Of a stretch of 64,000 nt of DNA, positions 1 through 12,669 are shown piece after piece. Source of the stretch: Nipponacmea schrenckii. Its lineage: Eukaryota > Mollusca > Gastropoda > Lottiidae. Position 1 is the first letter of the stretch; every line of letters begins with the position of its first letter. The position numbers were made by a program, and so were the translations under genes. The DNA lies in assembly GCA_030562195.1 (NCBI GenBank), contig JAUJPP010000012.1:11284001-11348000 (forward strand), read 5' to 3'. The notes under the pieces were generated by a model. That model ran no database searches. It saw only the letters and a list, made by a program, of their open reading frames with translations, and was not told the origin of the DNA.

Positions 1-153
1 CCTGGAAACTTTATAGTGACATATTTCTAATTAATTACTGACACATCCAACTGATTGAGTCTGAGAAATTTATATATCTTAATATGGTGCAGAAAAACAG
101 GCCTCAACGCAAGACTCAATAGAAAAATTAAGGACAAAAAAAGTGTATCTCAC

Positions 154-3100
154 TTGAACATTTTCTTGAGCTGGTCACGACCGCCCTCTGTTTGTAGAAG
201 TTTTTCAACTGTTACAGTAGCTTCTTGAATACCTTCATTACAACCACTTCCTGCTGTATCTAGAGAGGCCTTAGTGACAGCCAAATATTCTACAAAGTCA
301 GGATACAAAATACAACATGATCTCCTTCACAAAACAGCATTTCAAATGATCCCATTTATACAACAGCATTTCAAATGATCCCATTTATACAACAGCTTTT
401 CAAATGACCCCTTCATACAACAGCCCTTCCTTTTTACAACAGTGATTCAAATGATCTCCTTCACCCTTAATACAACAGTGTTTCAAATGATCCCCTTTAT
501 ACAGCAGTGTTTCAAATGAACTCCTTTATACAAGTGTTTCAAATGACCCCCTTCGCCCTTAATACAACAGTGTTTCAAATGATCCCCTTTATACAACAGT
601 GTTTTACATAATCCGCTTTATACAAGAGCAATTCAATTCAAATGATTCCCTTCATACAAAAGCAATCAAAATGATCCATTTTATAACAGCATTTCATATG
701 ATAACCTTTATACAACAGCATTTTAAATGATCCCTTTTATAACAGCAAATCATATGATTTCCTTTTTACAAAAGATATTAAATGAATTATATAAGAATCG
801 ATCCTGATCCAAAAAGAAGGCTTTCTCATCATTTCCATGATATAAAAATCACCTGACACCACTCTTTTATGGTTTGACAACCCTGTGTTATGACTCATGA
901 CATTGTTATAAAAGCCTACCTTTAAAATCAATAACAGCCAGTAAAGGTGCACTAGTAGCTACAGCACCATCAATAAGATGTGGGTATTTTAATCTTAACC
1001 AGGCTGATAATGAACCTAATACATACAAACAACATTAGGTTTTCAATACTTTAATAATTTAATATAATAAATAACCATGACTTAGGCCTATTCTTTGAAG
1101 AAAAAGGAGATATCAGTCAACTTTCATTTATTTCAGCTGACATGTACAGCTGACTGAGAAAGGTACAGCTGGCTGGGATAGGTAATACTTACTGGTAAGG
1201 CTGACAGGAATAATGTGCCAATTGGTTAAACAACAATCAGATGAAATATCCAGGGAAGTTTCTTAATCCTTGATCTTCTATGCACAAAGGAGATTTTAGC
1301 TTATTATTTATTTGCAATGAAAGTCCAACAGAAAAACACTAGATGGCCTGTTTTCACTAATTACCTAGTTTAATCTCTTTCGTTGTAGTATTTGATTTTC
1401 AAGTTAACCTGGCATAAGATTTTCATTTTAAAAAGTATAACAAACCTGAGTAAGATCCACCGAATGAGATCCATTTATTGTCATGTAGATCAAATTTATT
1501 CTTACAGTACTGAATGAAATAAGCACTGTCAGCTAGAGCCTGTTCACTGCTCAAAAATTGTAGATTTTCTGTACTCATATCACTGAAATAGAAACATCAT
1601 TCACAATTGGTATCAAGCATTTAGCAGTGAACAGAATGTCCAGTGCAGGATAATCGATACAGGTGAAAATAGAAGAAGTGAGTAAATGATGTGCGGCCAT
1701 AATTTGTTTCTACTATTTGATAGTACTGCACCTTGACTATTCAAAGTTTTACACAAAGAATTGTGGAGAGAATTGACATTATAGAATACTGTAGATTGTA
1801 TGGAAGTATGAATGGACTGATGAATGGTGAACGGACTGATGAATGGTGAATGGACTGATAAATGGTGAATGAACTGATAAATGGTGAATGGACTGATGAA
1901 TGGTGAATGGACTGATGAATTGTGAACAGATTGATGAATGGTGAATGGACTGATGAATGGGGAATGGATGGATGAATGGTGAACGGACTGATGAATGGTG
2001 AATGGACTGATAAATGGTGAATGAACTGATAAATGGTGAATGGACTGATGAATGGTGAACAGATTGATGAATGGGTGAACAGATTGATGAATGGTGAATG
2101 GACTGATGAACGGGAATGGATTGATGAATGGTGAACAGATGATGAATGATGAATGGTAAACAGATTGATGAATGATGAACAGATTGATGAATGGTGAAAG
2201 GACTGATGAATGGTGAAAGGACTGATGAATGGTGAAGGGACTGATGAATGGTGAACAGATTGATGAATAGTGAAAGGCTTGATGAATGGTGAAAGGACTG
2301 ATGAATGGTGAATGGATTGATGAATGGTGAATGTACTGATGAATGGTGAACAGATTGATGAATGGCAAATAGACTGATGAATTGTGAATGGACTGATGAA
2401 TGGTGAAGGGACTGATGAATGGTGAACAGATTGATAAACGGTGAAAGGATCGATGAATGGTGAAAGGACTGATGAATGGTGAAAGGATTGATGAATGGTG
2501 AACAGATTGATGAATGGTGAAAGGATTGATGAATGGTGAAAGGACTGATGAATGGTGAAGGACTGATGAATGGTGAAGATTGATAAATGGTGAAATGATT
2601 GATGAATGATGAATGTATTGATGAATGGTGAATGGATCTGATGAATTGTGAATGGATTGGTGAACTGATGAATGGTGAAGATTGATGAATGGTGAACGGA
2701 TTGATGAATGGTAAAGATTGATGAATGATGAATGGACTGATGTATTGTGAATTGACTGATGAATGGTGAACAGATTGATGAACGGTGTAGATTGATGAAT
2801 GGTGAATGGATTGATGAATGGTGAAAGGCTTGATGAATGGTGAAAGGACTGATGAATGGTGAATGGATTGATAAATGGTTAAATGATTGATGAATGATGA
2901 ATGTATTGATGAATAGTGAATGGATTGATGAATTGTGAATGGATTGGTGAATGGTGCACAGATTGATGAATGGTGAACAGATTGATGAATGGTGAATGGA
3001 CTGATGTATTGTGAATTGACTGATGAATGGTGAACAGATTGATGAACGGTGCAGATTGATGAATGGTGAATGGATTGATGAATGGGTGAATGGTGAACAA

Positions 3101-5714
3101 TGATGAAATGGATGATGAACAGATTGATGAATGTGAACGATGATGAATGGTGAACAGATGATGAATGGTGAAGGCTGATGAATGGTGAAGGATGTGAATG
3201 GACTGATGAAATGGATTGATGAATGGTGAACGATGATGAATGTAAGAGATGAATGGTGAAAAATTTATGAATGGTGAAATGGACTGATGAATGGTGAACA
3301 GGACTGATGAAGGTGAAGACTGATGAATTAAAGGTAAAGGATTGATGAATGGTGAAAGGACTGATGAATGTAAGGACTGATGAATGTGAACAGGTCTGGA
3401 TGAATGGTGAACAGGGCTGATGAATGGTGAATGGACTGATGAATAGGTGAATGGACTCATAATGTGAACAGAGTGATGAATAGGGGAACGGACTGATGAA
3501 TTGGTGAACAGAGTAATGAATGGTGAATGGACTGATGAATGGTGAATGGACTGATGAATGAGTGAATGGACTGAAATGGTGAACATGAGATGAAGGACTA
3601 GATGAATGGTGAACGGACTGATGAATGGTGAATGGACTGATAAATGGAAGGATGAATGGACTGATGAATGGTGAATGGACTGATGAATGGTGAATGGACT
3701 GATGAATGGTAATGGACTGATGAATGGATGACTGATGAATGGTGAAATGGACTGCAGATGAATGGTAAATGGACTGCAGATGAATCGTGAATGGACTGCA
3801 GATGAATGGTGAATGGACTGATAAATGGTGAATGGACTGATGAATGGTGAATGACTGCAGCATTCACATGCAGTAAAGACGCAGATGAATAGTGAATGGA
3901 CTGATGATTGGTGAAGGACTGATAAATGGTGAATGGACTGATGAATGGTGAATGATCACCATTCACCATCCAGTAAAGAACAGAGTGATGAATAGTGAAC
4001 GGACTGATGATTGGTGAACAGAGTATGAATGGTGAATAGACTGATGAATGGTGAATGGACTGATAAATGGAATGATGAATGGACTTAAAATGGTGAAGGA
4101 CTGATGAATGGTGAATGGACTGATGAATGGTGAACGGACTGATGAATGGTGAATGGACTGATAAATGGTGAATGGACTGATTAATGGTGAATGGACTGAT
4201 GAATGGTGAATGAACTGATAAATGGTGAATGGACTGATGAATGGACTAATGAATGGTGGATGAACTGATAAATTGAGTGAAATATCCAGATTAATACCCC
4301 TTTGCACTGCACAAGTGGATTATTGAATTCCGTTAGAACTGAATAGAAAAATCTAATTCAGTTCGGTTCGAATTGGTTCGGTTTGCTTTTGCACTGCAAT
4401 CCGATCTGGATCGACGCTTTCACACTGCCAAGAAAAGTTATCCAGATAACTTTTTATTTTTAGTAACATTTGTCACGTGATATTCACCCCGGTAAAAACA
4501 AAAATATGGAAGCCTGCAACTATAATTGAAGAAACTATGATCATTTAGTATCTTCAATACATTGTCGTCCCCGCCATGAGCAGACGCCATTATGACGTGA
4601 TACCACACATGACATTCTTATCCGGATAACTTCTGATTTGCTTTCGCACTGCCATTTATGTGGATCAGATCCGGACGAAATCCACCTCTTGAGGTAGATT
4701 TTCGATCTGGATAACTTCTGGTTATAATTGAAAAAGTTTTTGTGCCAGTGCGAGCTGTTAGTTATTCGGATATAACTGATTTACTTTTGCAGTGCAAAAG
4801 GGGTATTAGAGAGGTGAATGTGAGAATGATAGATAGGAAGATAATTTTTCGAGTATTGAGCAATGAATTTACATTGACTAACACGTAAGCTTAAGGATCA
4901 CTTCAAAAACATCTGAGCTAATATAATGATATATAATCACTTACGATGTAGGGTGAGATTTGCCATAATATCTATGTTCAATAGAAAACAACATGGCATT
5001 ATAAGCTTTAGCATAATCAATCCAAGCTCCTTCAACCATCCATGTTGGTCCTAATGGTCCTTCCCCTCCCAACATTAAAAATACTGGTCCACCTTTTTTA
5101 TAGTACTGATCATTAGCATAATATTTCTGTAATTAAAAAATTTAGAAAAAGCTGAGATCTAGATCAGTAGCCTACATTTAACAGTTAAACCCTTCATTAT
5201 GCTACTTCTTCGAGAAGTAGGCTATTCATAACTTATCTATATTATGTAAAGCTTAAATTTTGAAGCCAAAATTCCAACAATTGACAACTAAAAGTAATTT
5301 TCAATTACTGTTACCAAACAATCCATGAAAGGCTTGCGACAAGATGCCTCCACATAATTGCCGCATTTTGATTTAAGCCTCAACAGTTATTAAGGTATTA
5401 AGTCAGTCTGCCCCTATTTGTAGGCTACTCCGAGTCACCCAGTCAAGGCCATTATTGGTATCTGGAACAAACTTTCAGTTCCATATCAATATACAAACCT
5501 GTTGCCATGTTTCAGTGTTGGCATCATTGAAATGATCCTGTCTTTGTGTCACCCACATTTCAGGAGGAACATTTTTGGGTGTCTTCTCTGTGACTGGGGG
5601 GTTACCAAGGAACCCACCTCTAGGTCGACCCCTGAAAAACCTTGGTTCCCTTGAAAAACATATTACTATTAAGGTTAGCACCAAGAAGGTTGATATATTC
5701 GATGTCGCTGCCAT
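154..5714 (-). CDS. Peptidase family S28 (PRSS16 / Pro-X carboxypeptidase-like), partial, five exons, 3' end off the left edge
   Basis: A secreted or lysosomal serine peptidase of family S28, which removes residues next to proline or acts as a thymus-type serine protease. I place coding exons at 5714-5499, 5126-4945, 1582-1446, 1015-920 and 289-154. All have AG/GT borders and phases join cleanly (216, 182, 137, 96 and 136 nt). The 255 visible residues begin with a hydrophobic signal peptide (about 1-21). The family's QRxDHFN start motif follows (TQRQDHFND, about residue 57), then [13 protein letters not shown] (about 84), [10 protein letters not shown] (about 122) and the nucleophile motif GGSYSG, with Ser176 as predicted catalytic Ser. 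Next is [13 protein letters not shown] with the GAVATSAP segment (about 195-202). The catalytic Asp and His lie in the missing C-terminal half (family about 490-510 aa). The ATG at 5714 is the only good start before the signal peptide. Family call is near certain; PRSS16 versus PRCP/DPP7 is not resolved. Confidence 0.93.
300..765. repeat. Degenerate tandem repeat, unit about 30-40 bp, in an S28-gene intron
   Basis: The intron between exons 920-1015 and 154-289 is largely made of imperfect copies of a phrase like TACAACAGCATTTCAAATGA followed by TCCCCTTTAT. Unit length varies because of internal indels and occasional extra 'CTTCACCCTTAA' insertions. No coding signal is present. Confidence 0.8.
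1800..4285. repeat. 19-bp minisatellite array, about 2.4 kb, inside an S28-gene intron
   Basis: Tandem copies of a 19-bp unit (TGATGAATGGTGAATGGAC with variants such as AACAGATTGATGAATGGTGA) fill most of the intron between exons 1446-1582 and 4945-5126. Because 19 is not a multiple of three, three consecutive units cycle all frames and keep the minus strand stop-poor. This produces long His/Ser/Phe/Ile-rich frames up to about 690 residues, which are artefacts. The 3' part (about 3090-4260) carries more one-base deletions per unit, which may be biology or sequencing noise in a repeat. Confidence 0.95.
4292..4808. mobile_element. MITE-like element with about 18-bp terminal inverted repeats, in the S28 intron
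   Basis: The left end TAATACCCCTTTGCACTGC (4292-4310) is matched by the reverse complement of GCAGTGCAAAAGGGGTATTA (4789-4808), with one extra A. Inside, the phrases 'gcactgca', 'ccgatctgga' and 'atccgga' recur as sub-terminal inverted motifs. The element is about 517 bp and non-coding. The target duplication is ambiguous (TA or TTA), so the superfamily is not assigned. It abuts the end of the 19-bp minisatellite. Confidence 0.75.
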
Positions 5715-7299
5715 TTCTGCAAAGAGAAAATCACGTTTGAAAGATTATAACAACACCGCTTGTCATATGATAATCACGTGACAGAAATCCCAGCATGTGA
5801 TAAAATAGAATATTATGACGTAAAAGTACATCCCTTGTTACTATTTTTAGCACATAATCTTAAAGGTAGATGTCCGTGCAATTATCGGCAAAATTAATAC
5901 AATAAATACCGGAACACAATATTATGGTTTAATACTCCTTGGTTTATATTGTACACAACGTTTCAATAATTAACCCTGTCATTTTTAAGTAGGAAATGAA
6001 AGTTTTCTTGATTTGTGAAAAACGACAAGCTGCATATTCCCTTTAATTGTTTTAACCTGAGCAAATATCATAAAACAAATTGGGGTGAAGTTTAAAGGTT
6101 TATATCCCAAACACTATAATTGATTTATGATGTACATGAAACAAGAGATCATAGATAGAGGTTGAAGTTGTTTGGGGCATTTCAAAACGTAAAATACAGC
6201 TTTTCAACCCCACTTAAGATGTGTATCAATGGGGGCTTAGGTCGACTGGTAGTCAAAACCATATCATCATACAAGTGGGCTCAGACTGTCACATATGTTG
6301 GCTCAGGTCGATTGGCAATCCACACCACCTCATCCTATACAAATTTGTCCCCAAAACTCTTGAATTGGTAAATATTTACAGATATGCTTATTTCATCAAA
6401 GCCTACGTAATACGAGGGGAACGATTTCAACAAGCAGTTAAATCAATGTTTATTATTTGTCATAGTGAAAGACTAATCTATGCTGACGTAGAGTAATAAA
6501 ATATGAAAGTAAAGACCACTCATCAAATATTTGTTATCAAAGTCATCCCACACATCTATTTCTCTCAATCTAATAAAATAATTTAACCCTGTGCCAGTGC
6601 CTTTTATTGAACAGAAACTTGTTACTTTCAATCACCCTAATCACTAATTGACGAAGCTAGTGACATACGCTCCCCTCTGTTTCTTCTATCTTGGCCTTTT
6701 TACTGCAATTGCTATAAAATACACTATCTAAGGTAATATCTAGATTCTATTTGTTTAAAAAATTCAGCAACAGATCTGAAATGGTTTTCCTAAATTCAAC
6801 ACCAATACTTTCAAATTCAGGGTTACTGCCCTTGATTTTCAATAAATTTCTCGAGATAACCTCTCTTTATATCATTTAAGTTGATTAAATGATAAAATAC
6901 GAGTGCATTGTTTAAAATGAACTTATGCCTCTTTTATTGACTTGATGACAATTATAAGGGTTAACAATCATTTCTTCATTAATTTGTCTTGTAGGTTCAT
7001 TGTTTCATACAGGTCCAGGCAAGGTCTAACACTAAGCTGCTATAAACTCTTATACTTCATTTGACTTCAGTTAAGTTATTAAATATAAAAAGTATCAAGG
7101 AGATGAAATATTTTAAATTTTAGGCTGAAATAAAGGAAGGCAAACACTCCGTTTTGAGAATATTCGTTTTCTATAAATAAATCACTAAAATAATGATTAC
7201 TGAGCAAAACTAGGTGGTGAACGTTTCATTTTTTGTAATTTTATTCCAATGAAAAAGGTCGTGATGGTCGAAACGTTTTGGAAACTTGTGTAAAAGATA
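5715..7299. other. Intergenic region upstream of the S28 gene
   Basis: No gene is recognised. An imperfect direct repeat of about 40 bp (around 6235-6275 and 6303-6345, core 'aggtcgAYTGGYARTC') is visible. Short open frames at 6162-6496 have no recognisable composition or splice context. The rest is AT-rich. Confidence 0.5.
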
Positions 7300-7375
7300 C
7301 AATGATAATAATTACCAATTAACAATGTTTATTCAGGCAGTTGGTAACATTGTTAATTGGTAATTATTATCATTG
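7300..7375. repeat. Perfect 29-bp inverted repeat with 18-nt loop
   Basis: Arms 7300-7328 and 7347-7375 are exact reverse complements (arm begins CAATGATAATAATTACCAAT). The loop is 7329-7346. It lies just left of the segmental duplication that carries the first LPMO gene. It could be a foldback MITE remnant; there is no coding context. Confidence 0.9.
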
Positions 7376-7650
7376 TGCTTAATTAACTGCCTGTAGAACT
7401 CTGTTAAAGAGCGAAAGCGCTAGCAGGATAATGTAGTTTTCCTTTCCCGTTATTAACTCTTTCTTTATATACACTACCAAAGAGCAGTCAAATCATTTTT
7501 TTTGTCTACTATATATAATATAAATTGATTAATAAAATGGTTTTAGATCGCTATCAACAGTTTAAAGACGCCACGCAGGACGCTTCAATAATTTGTTAAA
7601 GCAGAGCAAAATAAATAAGTCTCTGAACATATCTGACATTTTCAACTAAA

Positions 7651-9906
7651 AGATAGCTTGCCAGGCAAGGTAATATACGCCCACTGGCAGCATTTATTTC
7701 AAATAAAAACTTTTCAGTAAGGTTACAATAAGTGGAATGAATTATTCAACCTACCAACCTATTTTTTTCTAGGGTCTCTAGTTTCATTAAAAACTATCAA
7801 GAATTGTACCTAATAACAACTCATTAAATATTTTTCGGTATTTTTATGATTTGCAATAGGGTTCACCCTTAATAATATTTTGATATTTTTAATTCTTAAT
7901 AAGGCTCATCCTTGATTGATATTAAACAATTTCAGCGAGTTTGTCAAAAAGGAATGTTTAGAGTGTTCACAAGCCAAAAGTTGAAAGCGTTTTTGAAAAC
8001 AGGCGCAATAACTGACACTAAATATTTTTCGATTTATCTGATTTTCAATAGGGTTTATCCTTGTGAGAAAACAAATACTAAAGCCAAGTTTCATCAAAAT
8101 CCATTCAAAATTGTTCTTTCTAGAGTGTTTACGCGTTAAATTGAACGCGTTTTCAAAAACAAGGTCAATAACTTGTACTAAATATTTTTCGATTTTCAAT
8201 AGGGTTCATCCTTGGGAGACAACAAATACTCCAGCCAAGTCACATCAAAATCCATTAAAAATTGTTCTTTCTAGAGTGTTTACAAGCTAAAATTGAACGC
8301 GTTTTCAAGAACAAGGGCTATAACTGACACTAAATATATTTCTATTTATTTGATTTATAATAGGGTTCATCCTTGGGTAAAAACAAATACTCAAGCCAAA
8401 GTTAATCAAAATCCATTAAGAATAGTTCTTTCTAGAGTGTTTACAAGCTAAAATTGAATGCGTTTTCAAGAACAAGGGCAGTAACTCATACTAAATTTTT
8501 TTTCGATTTTGCTGATTTGCAATAGGGTTCATCCTTCAGTTATAACACACTCTCACACCAAGTTTCATCGAAATCCATCAAGAATTGTGCCATGTAGAGT
8601 GTTTACGAGACAAAAATCGAACGCGTTTAAAAGAACAAGGGCAATAATTCATATTAGATATATTTTGATATTTTTAATTTTCAATTAGGCTCATCCCTTG
8701 CAATATCCAACAATTTCAGTGAGTTTTGTCAACATTGGTCATGAATTGTACCTTCTAGAGTGTTTATTAGCAAAAAAGTTAAACCCGTTTTCAAACACAA
8801 GGGCAATAACTGACACTAAATATATTTCGATTTATTTGATTTTCAATAAGGTTCATCCTTGGGTAAAAACAAATACTCAAGCCAAGTTTTATCAAAATCC
8901 ATTAAGAATTGTTCTTTCTAGAGTGCTTAAAAGCTAAAATTGAACGCGTTTGCAAACACAAGGGCAATAACTGATACTAAATATTTTTCGATTTAACTGA
9001 ATTTCAATAGGGTTCATCCTTAAGTGATTAGAAATACTCATGCAAAGTTATGTCAAAATCGCTCAAGAATTGTGACTTGTAGAGTGTTTACAAGGCAAAA
9101 ATCCAACACATTTTATAGAACAAGGGCAATAATTCCTATTAAATATATTTCGATATGTGCTATTTTCAAAAGGGTTCATTCTTGGGTGATATTAAACAAT
9201 TTCAGCAAGTTTCGTCAAAATCGGTCAATAACTGTGCTTTGTAGAGTGTTTACAAGCTAAAAATTGAACGCGTTTTCAAAAACAAGGGCAATAACTGATA
9301 TTAATTTTTTTTCGATTTGACTGGTTTTCAATAGGCTTCATCCTTGGGTGATAACAAATACTCAGACCAAGTTTCATTAAAATCCATTAAAAATTGTTCT
9401 CTCAAGAGTGTTTACAAGCTAAAATTGAACGCGTTTTCAAGAACAAGGGCAATAACTCATACTAAATGTTTTTCGATTTCGCTGATTTTCGATAGGGTTT
9501 ATCCTTGAGTTATTACATACTCTCACACCAAGTTTCATCAAAATCGGTCAAGAATTGCACTTTGTAGAGTGTTTACGAGCCATTCAAGAAAAAGGGCACA
9601 AACTCATACTAATTTTTGTCCGATTTCGCTGATTTTCAATAGGGTTCATCCTTGCGTGATCATAAACACTCATATTAAGTTTCATCTAAATCCGTCAAGA
9701 ATTGCACCGTGTAGAGTGTTTACGAGCAATTGTGGACGGACGGACGGACGGACGGACGGACGGACGGACGGACGGACGGACGGACGGACGGACGGACGGA
9801 CGGACGGACGGACGGACGGACGGACGGACCGACGGACGGACGGACCGACGGACGGACGGATGTGGGTGACGGCAATATACGCCCCCCATTTCATGTGGGC
9901 GTATAA
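7651..9906 (+). mobile_element. Pearl-type non-autonomous element with about 160-bp tandem core repeats and an (ACGG)n run
   Basis: The empty site is visible in duplication unit B: 'ttcaactaaa' at 14529-14538 runs straight into 'aaattaaaacc', whereas in unit A the same bases are split at 7650 and 9907. The insert is about 2256 bp, give or take a few ambiguous A residues, with no clear target duplication. Inside are about 11 divergent core repeats of about 150-165 bp from about 7850 (each with 'aacaagggcaataact', 'aatagggttcatccttg' and 'tagagtgtttac'). A GACG tetranucleotide run (9734-9860) and a 9-bp-arm hairpin TATACGCCC/GGGCGTATA close the 3' end. This is the architecture of bivalve pearl elements, since linked to Helentron-like rolling-circle transposons. 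No protein is encoded. Confidence 0.85.
9734..9860 (+). repeat. (GACG)n tetranucleotide microsatellite within the pearl element
   Basis: About 30 nearly perfect 4-bp units (GGAC/GACG phase) with a few G-to-C changes near the 3' end. Both strands are open in several frames (Thr/Asp/Gly/Arg or Ser/Val/Arg/Pro strings), which is a repeat artefact. Confidence 0.97.
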
Positions 9907-10262
9907 AAATTAAAACCGTTAATTCAATATTTTTTAAAGATTTTGCCTAAGTTCAAATTGATAAATAAACAATAGTACTTTTCATTTTTATAAACACATT
10001 TAAAACAAGTTAATACATCAGGCGTAAATAGCATATTTTAGAAATATATTCAGTGTATATTACACAATTTTTTCAATAATAACATTATTCATACTGCCCC
10101 TTTAAGATATGATATCTATGGTGGCGATGACGGAACACGAATCTTCACAAAAATATGTCGTTTCCTCGAATGATAATAGCTAATTTATCTATTTATAATT
10201 TATGTGAACAAGAAATCAAAGATGATAATTATGGAGTGATAAAGCTTATCCGGTTCTTTTCT

Positions 10263-10315
10263 TATAAAACCCATGACCATTGGGATTAAATTGTAGTAGC
10301 ATCTATCAGTGCAAG
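10263..10315 (+). promoter_or_regulatory. TATA box and 5' non-coding exon of LPMO copy A
   Basis: TATAAAA at 10263-10269 is followed about 25-45 bp later by a conserved stretch ending CTATCAGTGCAAG, then the donor GTTTGT at 10316. The matching acceptor TTTCAG ends at 10798, sixteen bases before the LPMO start codon. The same layout recurs in copy B (14912-14965, acceptor at 15398), which supports a TATA promoter and a 5' UTR intron. Confidence 0.65.
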
Positions 10316-10813
10316 GTTTGTAGTATTTTTGTTGTTGTTAATTTTATATTCTAAGCTTTTCGATAAGATCAGACTATACTCATATTATATTGACGAGACC
10401 CAGCTCTCATGTCAGTAATGATTTCCTACAAGGTAATAATCTGACAGAAAAAAAAATCACCTAAAACTATATATTTTTCACCAGCAGACCTCTCAAAACG
10501 GCAACTGATCAGACACCTATCTTTTAAATTCAAATTCAATTGAATTTTCAATTCATGGTACAGGTCTAAAAGTTGCAATTGTTCATATTTTCCATGACAA
10601 CCAATTGTCATTTATTTCTGAGATAAATGAAATAAGCCTGAAGATAGGTCAGTTGTAGCCTACAATGGATTATGTTTTTTTTTATTATGATTATTTTATT
10701 TAAAAGTAAAACAAACCAAAAATAAATAAGAAAAATTAAAAGTCAAGAAAAACAATGAAAATTCAAGACATCTTAACAAATGTATGATCAAATTTCAGAA
10801 TTTAAGAAACAAA

Positions 10814-12539
10814 ATGTTGAAATTGGTTTGCACTCTGTTGGTTTCCCTGTGTATTATTGATGTTGTAGCGGGGCATGCCCGATTTATTGAACCACCATCT
10901 AGAGCGTCAATGTGGAGATATGGTTTTACTACACCACCTGATTATAATGATAATGAAGGTTTCTGTGGGGGAAGAGAGGTAACATTTAGTTACTATACTG
11001 ATGCCGAATTATTTGGACATGTTCAATGGTTACTAGTTTACTGTCCTTAGCGCCACCGAACACGATCGTTTCAGATGACCTTGTCGAGGTGAAATTTTGT
11101 GCTGATGCAAAATGACACATTTCGACACTTTTCATGTATGGTGAAAAAAGACATGATATATGCTATGATATGATATGATATGATATTTATGATATATGAT
11201 ATGATATGATATGATTCGTGATTTCCATTATATTATACAAAAATTGAGATATCGTCGGGCATCCTTGGCAATAACTGTTTGGAAATATATTATCTTGTTA
11301 TATTCCAGCGCCTGATGAAAAATGGAGGAAAATGTGGAATTTGTGGAGATCCATATGATGCAACTATAAAGCCCCACGAAGTTGGTGGAAAATATGCTAC
11401 GGGGCAAATTGTCAAGAATTACCAAGTTGGGCAGTCTTTTACTGCCAGAATTGAAGTTACCGCTAATCATAAGGGTTATTTTGAATTCAGAATTTGTGCT
11501 AACAATAACGTTAACAGTGAAGTTACCCAAGATTGTTTAAACAGGAATATTTTACCCTTAGCCAATGGTTCCGGATATAAGTATTTTGTTGATTCTACAA
11601 ATGGAATTAAAGAAATCCAACTTCGCTTACCTTCAACCATCGTATGCTCACACTGTGTTATACAATGGAGATACCGCACTGGTAAGTTGATTCTTATACC
11701 ATTGTTTTTGTTATTTTATGAAATGTGTTCAATCACGAAATCAAAAGGATACTGATAATCAGTAAATAAAGTGTTTTTCAATAATCAAATGCATCCTTTA
11801 GGATAATTACTTAGTTTTTTTTTTGGATATTTATTTATTTTATGTTATTTATGGCAGCAGGTATTTTAACTGATGAACAGTGTTTTTTTTTATTGTTAAT
11901 TAACTTTCTTCAAAAACGTAACTTCAAAGCCTGGATGATATGTTATCAACATGATATCGATAATATCAATTTTAGAAATATACCTATCCGAACATTTATT
12001 CCATAGGATAGATACGTCAGATTTGGTGTGGTCCTGATTGAGTAACAGTTCCTACAAGCATTAGCAAAATTTGATTATTGTATTTAATTTCTGTTACAGG
12101 AAACAACTGGGGAACCGACCCTGACGGTACGTCATGTATTGGTTGTGGACCTCAAGAGGAATATTATGCTTGTTCTGATGTATCAATTGGTGGAAGCGAC
12201 CGACCACGACTACCCATCAAAACAACACCGATTGTTCCTCGACCACCAAATCCAGCACAGAGACCGACAAAACCCATAAATGAACCAGCAACAGGAAAAT
12301 TTGGAAAGTGTTATGCCATAGGAAAATCAGACAAATCACTCCATGCATGGTGTTCAGATAATTGTGCTCGTGGCAATTGTCCAGATACTCTTTGTAAATG
12401 TAGATCATCAATACCATTACCAGTACCAAACATGAAGAATTGTGTCTCGTATGGAATTTTTAAAAGTGGTGTGAATGATGTTTGGTGCAAAACAAATTGT
12501 CAGCTTGGTAACTGTCCCTCAAGTCATTGTAAATGTTAA
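10814..12539 (+). CDS. LPMO copy A: AA15-type lytic polysaccharide monooxygenase with two C-terminal Cys-rich modules (325 aa)
   Basis: A secreted copper enzyme predicted to cleave chitin or cellulose oxidatively. Coding exons are 10814-10978, 11309-11681 and 12100-12539 (phases 0 and 1). The ATG at 10814 is chosen because the upstream ATG at 10784 precedes the UTR acceptor. Residues 1-20 are a signal peptide; cleavage leaves His21 as the N-terminal copper ligand (G|HARFIEPPSRASMWRYG). The second histidine is His109 in TANHKG (mature residue 89), with Ala107 at the family's conserved position. Tyr201 in EEYYACSD is the predicted axial residue. GGKCGICGD (61-69) and CGPQE are family signatures. 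A Pro-rich linker (about 215-245) leads to two repeated modules at 250-280 and 294-325. Each has the pattern WC-x3-C-x2-G-x-CP-x4-CxC; I cannot name this domain, though carbohydrate binding is plausible. Confidence 0.93.
11155..11215. repeat. ATATG-type microsatellite in LPMO-A intron 1
   Basis: Runs of 'tgatatgatatgata' lie in the first intron. The equivalent tract in copy B (about 15720-15770) is shorter and rearranged, so the two copies have diverged here by slippage. Confidence 0.85.
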
Positions 12540-12669
12540 GAAAGAATTATTTTGTCATTAAATGAATTATTTTAGAAAATATATATATTTTAAGTAATGA
12601 GCCAAGATTTAATTTTATAGCTGAATATTTCTTATTAACAGAAAATTATGGGGTTTGAGGCATGTTGAT

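Noticed and set aside
1613..4307. Long minus-strand open frames (up to 694 residues, His/Ser/Ile/Phe-rich)
   Set aside because: They are translations of the 19-bp minisatellite inside an S28 intron; all frames show the same repeated words.
5575..5781. Plus-strand frame opposite S28 exon 1
   Set aside because: Shadow of the real minus-strand exon, which has signal peptide and family motifs.
6162..6496. Two overlapping frames of 69 and 91 residues
   Set aside because: Arise from an imperfect direct repeat; no recognisable protein features.
9569..9913. Open frames on both strands over the GACG run
   Set aside because: Tetranucleotide repeat artefact within the pearl element.
10784..10813. Upstream in-frame ATG for LPMO-A (and the equivalent at 15380 in copy B)
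   Set aside because: It lies before the UTR splice acceptor at 10798, and using it would bury the signal peptide behind a charged stretch.
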